Below, piece by piece: positions 39,301 through 52,168 of a stretch of 64,000 bases of DNA (the stretch's first letter is position 1; the number at the start of each line of letters is the position of its first letter). Origin of the DNA: Enoplosus armatus (lineage: Eukaryota > Chordata > Actinopteri > Centrarchiformes > Enoplosidae); assembly GCF_043641665.1 (NCBI RefSeq), contig NC_092193.1:14269501-14333500 (forward strand), given 5' to 3'. The position numbers and the translations under genes were made by a program. Below the pieces are notes generated by a model. It was not told where the DNA came from and did not search any database. It worked only from the letters and a program-made list of their open reading frames with translations.

Positions 39301-42300
39301 AGATCCATAAATCTATGGTTACAAACGTGAAATGTAAATGTATTTTACCTGAATGGAGGCCAAACTTCTGGCCGTCACTTTATCATCATCCTCCTCTATG
39401 CTGTCCGTGAACTCGTCACTGCTGCCGTCTTCATCGTCTCCCTCCTCCTCCTCTTCCTCTGTGCTGAGCTCTGGAAACACAACGACCATGTAAGGACAAT
39501 ATCCACTTGCTTTCCCCCCTTTTGTTTCTGTTTTTAATCCTCAGTTATTCTTCTTATTCTTGCAATTTTTACACCTCTCCCTCCTCTAGCGTCCACTCTC
39601 TATCCCATTCTTTCCAGAACTCTGTCTGGACACTGAATCACCACTTTGGAAGTCATGGGACTAAAGGGGAAATGCTATGTCATACGTCAGGGCAGCAGCC
39701 AGCCAAATACATACTCAAGGCAGTGGTGCACTGCAACCCAGTATGAGAGTGTGTGACGGGAAACCTTAAACACTGTAAACTGATTTTGGCTCATTTATAT
39801 TCATAAATGAAAGGTTGGTGGTGGATGTGGGCCAAAATTTAATATGTACGCAGTATATTGTTTGTTCTGTGTTATTAAAGTACACACACACACACACACA
39901 CAGCGAGAGAGGAATACGTAAATGGATGTTGTTTTGCTGCCAGGAAGCAGAGGCTCAGTGGAAAGTGACTGGCAGGAATTTGAAAGGAAAATTGTTTCAG
40001 GCCTTAATGACACACAACAGACACACGCACACATATCATATTTCACATACAGTGTGTAGTGCTAGATGTGAATCATGCGTGTATGGGTGTGTATCTGCAG
40101 TTGCTCACTGCATTATTGGGACTTATTATGGGATTATTTCATAATCAGGGAAAGTTCAAAGGCAGCTCATTACTACAGATGACTCCACCCCAAAACAAGT
40201 ACGAAAGTTAAGTACATTAAAAGTCTTTGTGCTGCTAGTGATGGGGCAGGAAATCCATGGAACGAAACTGCTGGGTTATTATTGATTGAACAATGTGCTC
40301 TGTAAGCTGAACTGACTGAATGTGGGGGCCCTGTTTGCATACTGTGGAACTACATATTGTCACCACACTGGGAACATGTAGAAACTGTGTGTGTTGTTGG
40401 GTGTATTTGTCATTTAAACTAACATAATTTCATGTTTTGTTTTGTTTTTCAATATCAGTGATGTTGAGTAAAAGAGCTCACATGAGCTTCCCTTATTTAT
40501 TCCCTTATATTATTTGAATTTAGCATTTTAGTGTTGTGAATATCTAACTGGGCGTTACAGCAGAACAGCCATGCAAACATGAAAACCATGCCACAATCTC
40601 ATGCATGAGGGACCAAGGACATGAAGGAAAAACACTCATTTGGATTGGAAATTCCATGTGGATGTTTCCATTTATACATTAAAACTGAATTATATACAGA
40701 AATTTGTTGATAAATTCTGATATTCTTTTTTATCATATTTAAATTTGTGAACCTATTGCATTTATAACATGTGTTCTTGCATATCAAACAAACTAGGAGG
40801 CGAACAGGGGGAGGTTGAGGATGACATAGTATTTCTACTCTGAGGAATGCTTCAGATAGAAACACGCTGTTGAACTCTGGGGAAAGCAGGAAGGTATATA
40901 TCAGGGACCAAGTGAGGGTTTGGGAGTTTGGGATATTCTTAAAACAAAATTCCCAATTATACACAACAAACAGAAGTGCTTTTGACAAAAAGCGAGCACA
41001 TTTTTTTATTTTTGTTGCATTTAAAATACAAAAAGAAGTGTTGACAAGGATTCCATCTCTGAGGCTAGATGAGAGATCAGGGCACAAATCCCAAGAAAAT
41101 GTACTCTACCTAATATAAATATTTAATGGCCAAGTATTATTTCTGGCATTCACATCTCATGTGATTTATAGAGAGCATAGTGCAGACAGTTAAATTACTC
41201 AATATTATATTTTCCTGCTTTCTTGGTATAAAGCTGAACTGAAGTTCGACAAGCAGTTAAAACAATACATATCATATTAAATTACCATAACGATACTTTA
41301 AAGTAATCGGTGCGCACCTACCACCTTCTATCTAATGTGGCTGACCTGATGTTTCATGCATATCTGTCAGACTAAAATGTAACTACAGCAGGTCAACGTT
41401 GGGAAAGCGATCCGACCTTAAGCTGAACTGAAGGAAACTACTTGGCCATCTTTTTTTAGGATTTGTATCTTGGGCCTTGTTGAGGGTGCACATCCTGTTC
41501 ACAAACAGATGATGTAAAACAAATGATGGATGGTGAGACGTTTCACTGTAAGGCATGAGCTCGAGTTTCTCCACAAGACGTAACTTCACTGTGACAGTAA
41601 GGCTGGAAGAGTGACACCGGTGAGAGACAGTACACTGAAATGGCAATACAGAAACAAACCTCACTGCAAAGCAATACGCAGGCAGTTTTCCAAAAACAAT
41701 ATAAAAAACATATTCACACCACACTCACAAAATATAATAATAAATAAGACTCTGGGTTGCACTTCATACCATTGAGGTTAATCTGAACAGTGCTTGTGCT
41801 ATCTGGACGAAGCTGCCTGAAGCCTGGCAGTCAGATCTTGTTTTTTATTCACACTTAATGTAGAGTTGTCCTGATCATATTCACTTTAGGACCACATTTG
41901 AAACCATGACACTGACCCTCAGTGGCTACAGGCAGCTCCATCTCACATACAGTGCTGTGGTCAGACAGAACATCACAGGGTGTTAGTGACAGTGCCCCCC
42001 GCAGCCCTGGAGGCTGGACCCTGCCCATCCCCACCTCCAAAGTCAGGCTGCCTTTTAGCTGCCCTCTCCAGCACCAGGGCCATGTTGCGGGTCCTGGCCA
42101 GGACCTCCTCCAGCTGTCTGCGGAGTGCCTGAACCGAGTCAAGCTCAGTGTGCAGAACCTGGATCTTCTCGGAGCTGAGGGAAAGGAAAAAGTGTTTTTT
42201 AGAACAAAAACAAACAAAAAAAAACAAAAAACCCTGCAACTTACTGTACTCACAGGAAACCGGTCTTTCACAAGACCTGGGTGCATCTTCCCTACCTGTC

Positions 42301-45300
42301 ACTCTTGGTGTGAATGTGTTTGAGATTTTGGTATAATCTCTTCTCTGCTCTCAGGGCATCGTTCAGCTTGTTGTACTCAAACACAAGCTGCTCCAGCACA
42401 CACTGGATCAGAGCAGGGATGAGGAGGAAGGAGAGACATAATGAATAGATCATCCTTTAGCCAAATGCTGTCTAATTGGCTGAGAATGAAGCAAAATCCT
42501 ACTTGATGATCAGCGCTGTCCTTAGTGTCCACTCGCGTGGCCTGCTGAGGAGCCAAAGACAAATGGAGAGCAGAGAGCTCCTTCTGCAGGGAGATGACAC
42601 AAACATATGACTTAGATAAAAAAAAAAACACAAGGATTGTTTTTATGCTTCATCACAGGGTCCACACAGATACCTGAGCCTCCCTCTCCTTCTTCAGTAC
42701 CAGCTGCAACTCCTCCTGGAGAGCCTTCATCTCTGCCTCACTCTCTGTAGAGGACGGCTGCATGACCTCCTCCTGGCCCTGCATCAGGTCCTGGTGAATA
42801 AAGTATAATGTGAAGATCAGGCGGACAGGACACAGAGTAAGGGAGAAAGCCAAGAGACATGGACGAGCAGGCACCTTGATGAAGGCTTCTTTCTCTTTGA
42901 GGAGACTACGCAGGTGCTCCGTCTCTCCTCCCATCTCTCTCTCCTTGTCCCGTTTCAGCTCGCACAGCTCCTGCTCTCTTATTGACAGCTGTCTGCGCAG
43001 CTCCTGCAGCTGTCCGGTCTGCTCGCCAATCACAAGGGAGAGTCTGTAGGAGTAGTCCTGAGAGAGAAAGAGTGGAGAGGTTGAAGGCTTTTTGAGCTTC
43101 TTTTTGTTGTGCACGGTCTATTAGTTTCATTTCCATAACCATTACCAGTACCAGCAACATGGCCTACCTGCAGATACTGGTCTTTGGAGCTGAGGGTGTT
43201 GAGCATGTCCTGGACCTGTGCTTGGTGTTCATTAGACTGGCGGCTGCGGTCTGACAGCAGCTCCTGGAAGAGTTTCTCTTTCAGTGCCAGCCGAGCCTTT
43301 AACTCCTCTACGACCTCGGTGGGACCAGCCTGAACTCTGGCAACGAGGGAGGCTGTCAGATCCTGTACACACACAAACACACACACCCACACAAAACAAC
43401 ATACACCCAGAAAAGGCTGTGTCAGCACACCTGTTGTATTTGTGAAAGTGAAAACAAGTAGCACAGGTTTGTCTACGTGGACTGGTTTTCCAAAGATTTT
43501 CCAAATTACACAGCAAACAATTACAAGCCATGGCAACAAAGCAGAAATGAGTGTGTGTGTGCGTGCGTGTGCGTGTGTGTGTGTGCGTTACCTGTGTCTC
43601 CTGGCTGCGTGCCTGTAGAGCGGCCTGTAGCTGGCTGATGATGGTGTCTTTCTCTCTCAGAGTGTTTCTCTCCTTCTCCTCGCTCTGCTGCTTCAGCCAC
43701 TGGAGGTTCCTGTAGGCCTCTGCTGCCTGCTCTAGCTCCAGCTCTTTACCACGCACCATGGAGTCCAGACTCTGACGGTCACAATCACAGGTGTAGCCAC
43801 ACACAAAGAAAAATATAATACCTAATATACGTCTCAAATGTTCACAAGATACACCAACACGGCCCGCTGTAAGCGCAGGTGTGATGTATGAGCGTACCGT
43901 GATGGTCTCCTCGTTGTTGGACAGGATGCAGCGGAGTCTCTCCAGGTCTCGTTCCTTCTCCCTGATAGCCAGCTGCAGCCTCCTCACCTGGTCCTCGCGC
44001 TCCTCCACACAGCGGAACTTGTCATCGATGGAGCGCTGCAGACAGCAGAGGGGGAGAAAGAAAAAAAATCACACTGCTGCTATTCTGGGCCCTCAACTGT
44101 GATATTCATCATGTTCTATTCAGTGTTCAGCAGAAATAAGCAGATGTGCAGTACTCAAAGCTCCTGTTAGTTAGGTACCAGGGTATGAAACTCACATTTT
44201 TGTTAGGGAACACCACCATCAACTGATTTTTAGGACAATTTTGATCCTTTTTATGGCAATTTCTTCCGTAAAATAACACACTGAACTGCATACTAAGCAC
44301 TACTTTCCCAGTGCTGTACTGTTGCAGGACAGGACTTAGATGTTTTCCCTCCTGTCTGTCCTTAACACCCCCCCCCCCCAAAATGTTTTACTATGTTAGT
44401 TGTAAAATTTTATGCTGACCTACTGGTTTAGCAGGCTTTTTTCTGCAAGATGCACACTTAGCTCTTTTCTGATGAAAAGCCTCTCTATTTCCCCTGCACT
44501 GAGTGTGCAAGACTGTCGCATGAATCACACACTATACAGTACAGCGAGGGTAGTCTTCAGTATCAAGGGAATTTTGGACTTTCTGCCATTCATTTCTGTC
44601 CCTGGTATGTATATGAATGTGTGTGTTTTACCTCCAGAGCTCTGTCTCTGTCTTTAATACGCTCTTTTAGTTTCTCCAGCAGGGCATCTCTTGGTTTGGA
44701 GCTTCCTGTTGACTCCAACATCTCGGAGTACTCCTACAAAGATTTTCAGACAGGATCAGAAATGTGTGCATGTGTGTATCTACATACTGTATGAAAGTGT
44801 GTGGGGTTGTGCATGTTACCTGTAACTGTCGCTCCTTGTCCTGCAGCGAGCGTTGGAGCTGTGTGATGCTCCTGTCTTTTTCCTGCACCACATTGTGTCT
44901 CTCTGCCTCGCTCTCCTTCAGAGCTGCTTCTTTAGCCTGAACCTCAGAGCGGGTTTTCTTAAGGGCGCAGCGCAGGTCCTGCAGCAGAGACGAGGGGTTA
45001 CACAAGCTGCATCATTCAAACGTCAAGGCTTCTTTCAAATGATTGGTTTATGCAAACGTTCACTGACACACTAACCTGGTTGTGTTTTTCAGTGACCTCC
45101 CTGTGCTGCAGTGCCTCCTGTAGATCAGAGTGAAGTCTGTCCTTGAACCTCACCAGGTCATCTCCTTGCTTCTGGCTCTGTCTCAGACTCCTCTGGCTGG
45201 CCTCCAACTCCAGACCAAGGGAGAACAGGGAGCTCTGCACCCCCACCAGCTCGCCCTGCAGCTGGGCGAGCGTCAAGGACTCGCTGACCCCCTCTGGAGT

Positions 45301-47196
45301 CTGGAGAAAGAACGACCACAGAACAAGGTCAGAATGTCATCAGCCTGGAGACACGATTTCTCACCATCAATAAGGAATGATCCTGGATCAGGGATTGCAC
45401 CACTATATGTGCACCACTATATGTGCACCACGTCTCACCTTGCATTGGGCAAGCTGGTTGCGATGTGCCATTTCTCTCAGCTTACACAGCGTGGTGTTTT
45501 GTCCTTCAATCAGCTGGTACAGCTCCTGAGTCTTCAAGCAGAATAAAACATGGGTATAAGCACCTTCTCAAATACAGGCATCATCTCACACTGGCTGACA
45601 TCTGTTCATCTACTACTTAATGTACAACAAAGACAAGCACTCACCTCACTGTCTTTGGTGCCGATGGACTCTGTGAGACCCTGAATGGTCCTTTCCTGAC
45701 TCTGAGCAGCCTGCCGGATTGAACGCAGCTCACACCCCATCTCATTCAGCTTCTCCTGCAGCTTCTACAGATGGAGACGGGTAACACTCATAAGCTCTCA
45801 GAGGTGGATTTATCAAATATATCAACTGTAATGAGGCGTTCTTATGTGCCATACCATATTGTTGGCCTCGCTCTCGTGGATCTTGGCCTGCAGGGATTGG
45901 ACCTGGAGCTGGGCCTTCTGCAGCTCGCTGACACACTGACCGGCCGCACACTCATACTGGTTCAATTGACTCTGCTGCTCCTCAACGAGGCTCTGTAATG
46001 AAGAGAATAAAGATAAGACGTCAAGATATAAAAACAACTCACTACATACAGTATGTTAACCTGCTTCATCTTCTGACCAAATCCAGCACCTGAATTATTT
46101 GTGAGGAAGATGTTTTGTTTATTTCAAATTCATGAAAAATACAGAGGCTGTATAACCTCCACAGTGGATTATGTAATATGTGTACAACCTTTGGAAACTC
46201 TGCTCATTCATGTGTGCACTTTGTAAAAAGCTATGACGAGCAGAGAGCCTCTGAAGCGGTGTGAGAGGGTCTGCATGCATGAGTTTGCACGAGTGAGTGT
46301 GCTCCAAGTGCTCTGAGCCACTATTATCTTTACATAACCAGCGTATAAATGCTTCCAGCTTTCACTCACTACAGGAAGGATGTCATTAAGATACACTGAC
46401 TTCTACATTCATGCACCAAGATCAATTTGTGGTTTTATGTAGCTCAGATTAAATTAAATACATTTTGATTTTTTGTGTAATTTGTTTTATTTTTTCCTAA
46501 TAGAAATTGTGAAGTTAACATATCATTAAAATAGTCTTATTGTACTGGCCAACCACTGTCGAGATGACAGGGTGGTCCGACATTGCGTGGATCATTTTTG
46601 CCTCAAGGGCTCTGAGTGAAAATAGGCCAGAAGTGGAGTCACTCTGTCTTATCGTCTCCCCACATCTAACCTACTTCAGTCTGCGGCCCCGGCTCGAGGA
46701 TCACATACTCTTATTAAGGAAGAACATCTAATTCAGAGACAAATACACACCCTCTAAAAACTGTCCTAGAGGATTATTATCTTGAGGAAGAGAGATTTTT
46801 AATATTGCACGCTTGTCCTCGCATACTTGAGCAGAAAACCTGTGCCACAGCATTCTGGTTTATAACTGGAAAAACTGGGAGACTCTTGTCTCTCTGCAGT
46901 CTGTGTTCATGCTGCAGCTGTGATGGAAGTCACTGTGGATCCACAGCTTCTTCAAATCTCAATTTAAAACCATTTCATTATATAATTTAACAAGCAATTA
47001 CATACATTTTTAGATATTTACACTCACTAAATTGTCATGAATGCCTGTGCTTTCACTGTGCTTTCGCTCTCTGCTTTACTGACATGACTAATGTCCTCTT
47101 TGTGTGTGCACACACTCACACACACACTAGGTAATTAGGCCATGTTGTGTGTCATGGCTTACCCACACCTGACTGCTCATGTAACATAGACAACTA

Positions 47197-47289
<93 letters not shown>

Positions 47290-50200
47290 CACTGTAGCTC
47301 ACATCCTCTTGGGTAAAAGCTTGCTAGAGAAGCTGTGGGGAGGATTTAAGTGACTGACAGCTGGATTATGAGGCTAATTACACTAAAAAGTGGTGAGAAT
47401 AATCGGTTGGTGGGCAGGCTGCACTGTTTGCCGGTCAAACATCAAAGCCTGTTGGGTTAGTTTAAGTGCTGCAGATACCGCTAACTTGCAGAGCACAGGC
47501 AAAATTCACTACTCCACTGAGCGACATCATCCTGCAGTAGTAAGATCCTTGTATTCATCGCCATCACCATCAAGGTTTTATACCTGGTGGGGAGGTGGGC
47601 GAGGATACTCTTTGTACAAATCTTCTAATAAATCTTCCATCTCAGCCAGGTTCAGATTGTGATCATCCAGCTGGATCAGAGGGGTCTCCAGCTCAGGTGT
47701 TGGCATGTGGTTGTCTCTTTCTCCATCTGGAGTTCCACAAGACATTCCCAGAACAGGATCAGGGAAGCCCAGCCTCGTGCCTCCATTACTGGAGCTCCGT
47801 CGGAGCAACACGGGCAGTTTGCTCCCTTTAGAGCTCCGGACTGGCCGATAGACAGTATAGTTCTGCAGTAAACAGAGGGCCAGCGAGAGGCTGGGTCCAG
47901 GGGAAGCTTGGCCATGTGGGACTCCCAAGTGCTCCTCATAGAGGGAATCAGATATCCGGTCATCTATTGGTTCCCTAGGGGAGCTCAGAGGCCCATCTGT
48001 TATGGCTCCAGGCTGAATATATTCCTCAGTTGTCTCTAAGGAGGCTATAGAGGGGCTGGAGCTGGCTCGTCCAGCCAGGGTGGGATCGCTGTCTGATGTC
48101 TTCGAGGGGTCCTGAGAACCAGGGACCAGAGTTAGAGAGGAGGGGGCTTCCTCTGAGTCCTCCACATGTATTCTTTCTCCTGCTCCTCCAGCCACACTCC
48201 CTCCAATAACACTGGCTGAATATCTGGTTGATGGCCCACAGGAAATACTCCGTGCCAGCTTCCTGGGCACCTTACAGACAGCTTCATAGTCAGAGTCCGC
48301 CACCCGCAAGTAGGAACATCCCCGACACCTCCTGGGAGTGCTGGGAACACAATGATGTGAGCCTGCAACTGTAACCTCTGACCCTGGACCAGCAGCACAC
48401 TGAGGGTGTTGGTGGTGACAGTCCACGCTGTCGTCGGCCCAGGACTCATACAAAGAGTAGACCAGGTCTTCCTGGAGCAGGGCACAGTACTTTGCATGCG
48501 TGAGGCCTGAAATGTCCACCATCCCATCTCCTGGTCTTTCACTACCTCCAGTTAATGTTACAGCAACCTCCTCCGAATTAGTTTTCCGATAGAGCCCACC
48601 GATGCACTGCCTCAGCCGATGTTTCTCCTGCAGGAGTCGCTGCAACCTCTCGATGGACAGGGCCTCCACACGGGCGATCACTGTGTCAAAGCGGTACATG
48701 CGGTCCAACATGAAGGTGCACTTGGAGCAGGCAAACTCTCCTCTGCCATCTCGTGCCAGCTCTTGCCCGAGAGCGTGAGACAGCAGCACCTGCAGGTTGA
48801 GCTTGGCGGTGGGGTGGAAGATCCATCGGCGCTGGTTACCGCAGAGCTCCCGTCCACAGATGCGACACGTCTCCTTCATCTTGAGATCAAGCATTCCACA
48901 GGCTTATAATTATCTAGGAGTGGCAGAATATCCTATTTACTCTAGCAGGAGGACACCTGAATCCTTGATGGTGAATTTGATCCCATGTAAACACAAAAGA
49001 GCACAATGTTCAAGCTGCATCAGAGTAAACACATGCCTTTAGAGCACAGTAAAGCGTTTCTCATCTGAAATAATGTAAAGCTCCTCATGTCATCAGTCCT
49101 TGCAATGGCATTAAATCACATGGCTTAAAAATAAAAGAGATGAGGTAGACAAGAAGAAGCCCATGCTTGCAGAGAATGGTTGCACATGTGGTTCTTGGCA
49201 GGACTGAAAACAACGAGGTAAAAATAGATGAATAGATATTGTGACCATCATTAACAGATCCATCCATCAGCCCAGGATCTCCTTTCATTTGCTGCAGGTG
49301 CATCGGGAATATGGCGCACACTCCCACAGCGAAGTCATGTTAATGTCTCATCAATCAGATGCTGTATTTGTCTGTATAACGTGCTCGTGCTGTCACCAAA
49401 CTGCTGCTTCGCAATTCCCAACACAACCGCACGCGCCTCTGCGCCATCAGTCGGCTATCACGGAGACACGAGCCGCACCGCGCGCCGTCAGGTATATCAT
49501 GTCCGGGGTTCGGTAATAATCCGCTGCCCTTTACACGGACACAGAGCGGTGACAGGCGTCCTGGGACTGTCCTCCGAGTCTCTCCACGGTGTCTGTGCCC
49601 GAAGAAGGGACTCTTCATTCATTTCAGAGCCTTGGCCGACAGATAGACAGGCAGACACGCGCTCACCGGCTCGGTCCTCCGTGCGGTCGGAGATCCTCCG
49701 TGCTGATAGCGCTGTGGCTGACTGTAGCAGACCTGCAGCGGCGGAGCGCACCATTAAGAGGATAGAGGGGGTGGAGAAGCACGGTGCAGTCATACAGAGA
49801 GGCTCATGGTTTAACATCCACTGTGATTCCGACTCAAAACGGCCACACTTACTTAACAACACACAATTAAATGTAAAGCCAACGAATATCCGCTTTATTT
49901 TGGGTTTATTGGTAAAGGCACAGAGTGATGTTCCCCTGGGAGTCTGTTACTTCCTCCTGCCCGGTTTACTAAGCTGTGTTCGCCTGACTGAACAGGTGAA
50001 ATGCTCGGTAGGATGGTAACATTAGTGACACTCTGTAAAATGACATAAAACTGAGAGCGAGACAGATTCTATTCTATTCTATTTTAAAATGTATTGGCAT
50101 GACCATATAGTATGCCACAGCACGTTGTACAAGGTTTACAATGCAAGTCAATGTATAATCATTCCTATGATAATATACATTACAATCAAACCATTCTGTA

Positions 50201-52128
50201 CAAGGTTTACACATTACTACACCATGCACTGTACAAAACTAATGTGTGCGATCATATTGTATTATTTTCTAATGTCCTATTGTGACTACCAGCCAAATAT
50301 CCAGCCCAAACATACAGCACAATGTCAGACCATCAGTAATAATTATGCTAAAGAGCCACACACACACATGCACTGCCTAAGGGTTGACGAGAACCAGTTT
50401 CCACATTCCAGTACTTTACTTCAAACTGTCCTGTATATGAAAATATATATACAAAACAAAACTTTTGTTGTATAAATTACAATTAGTATAAAGCATTGCC
50501 TATTTTTTATTTCTGCAATAATTACATAACCGCTGTGATTAAACTGGGGATAGTGCATGTTACTTGAATCCATTAGACCACTACATATAGTTGTAAACTA
50601 CAGAACAGACTTAAGAAATTGATCATTTTAATGCTCTTTCTATTTAGGGTCACCGGCCTGACCTTTAATTTTATCAGGCCGGAGGCTCTGCAGAGTAAAG
50701 ATAAAAGGTTTTTTTCTCTTTAACACACATAATGATCAGTGAGCAGTAAAACCAGTTACCAAGACAAAGCATATGTACGGCAGTTAAAGATGGCTGCCGT
50801 GTGGTGAGGTATAAAATGCCTGAGGTTACATATGAAGATAAACTTTGAATATCATCATATGTATCCTCCATCATATGTCATTATCATACTGGCAACATAA
50901 CAGTCAGTGCTTGAGAGATTATCATTTTAATAATCAATAAATAGTTTGAGTCAGTTATATATATGTATAATATGACAGTTTTGATTACAGCGGCATAATT
51001 GCTGGTTATAATTGCTGTCTATTAAGTAATTAATAGAAGTGGAATCAAGCATTTTTAAGACATAACTGCTTATATATAAGGCATTACAAAGAATGAATGA
51101 TAAATAAAATGTGTAATGTAAAAGTTACATGTTTACTAAAGCTCAGTGAGTTGACTTGCTAGCACGTTACTGAACTTATTAAATACTGTTGTAAAAGTTT
51201 AATTATACTGGTGAGGTGGCTTTGGTCCTTTAAGAGCTCCCTCATCAGACCAGTGTAACTTCGAAACATGCTATTGCCTCAAGATTAGTATTCTTTGTAT
51301 TTCCTGTTGCCATGGTGCTGATATTTCAACAATGATTTCAATGTGTGTTCAAACAACAAGGCCTTTCATGCATTTCATGACTGTGCAAGTCCATCTCTGC
51401 AGTGACCAATTTCTGTTTTCCCAAGGGCACACAAACAGATGGTCATGCTGTCACGCTGTGACTTCCAAACAGATATGCAGCATAAAATCCCCTGTCGACC
51501 GTCGATACACTTTCATCCTCAAAGCATCTCTATTGAGGACAGACTGCAGATCATCCTCATTAATGTGTGAGTCGGAGTTGTGGCACCTTGTGTCTACTTC
51601 AAGGTCCTCAATTGCTGATTATTTGAGGGTTAATTACTGGGCCTCCAAATCAGATGTCTGTTAGAATTTGCCTTAAGGAGGCTGCGGACAGCCAATAACA
51701 CATGTGGGAAGGATGCAGCTGAATAATAAGTGTGGACATAAGATATTTCTTCTTTTTGATCAGATAGTTTGTGAAATGTAATGTTTATAACCACAAGCAA
51801 AAGTCAAAACATACAAATAATTACATTTCTTACAGTGTACAAATTATTACAAATTATTCTCAAAAAGGAAACCCTTTCCTGTGTCCTCTTTCTCCAGACA
51901 TAGATTTGATCTAAATGGCCGTGGTGTCTGGGGAACTAATTAAGAGCTCTTATGGCGGTTGTCTGTCTGAAACAACACAACTTGATATCAGTGTTGAGGT
52001 CGCTGAGCACTCAAAGGTCAACCTGACCTATTGACAACCCGGCTGAAACCAGACCCGCTAAACTGCTAACCAGCAAGATGCCTGCATGCACACACGCACA
52101 TGTGAAAGAGAGCACCTCATGGGAATGT

Positions 52129-52168
<40 letters not shown>

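Noticed and set aside
40599..41087. 162-codon minus-strand open frame inside pde4dip intron 20
   Set aside because: No domain, no splice link to the phase of neighbouring exons, and AT-rich composition like the intron; long frames of this size occur by chance.
41920..41970. Possible 38-bp exon between pde4dip exons 20 and 21
   Set aside because: It has AG and GT borders but its length is not a multiple of three and the phase from exon 20 gives an immediate stop. No homology supports it.
49381..50019. 212-codon plus-strand open frame across the CpG-rich region
   Set aside because: No recognisable family; GC-rich DNA lacks stop codons, which explains the length. The region is better read as a minus-strand promoter.
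50653..50682. 9-bp-arm GC-rich hairpin in pde4dip intron
   Set aside because: Arms are short and the loop is long; such hairpins are expected by chance in several kb of intron.
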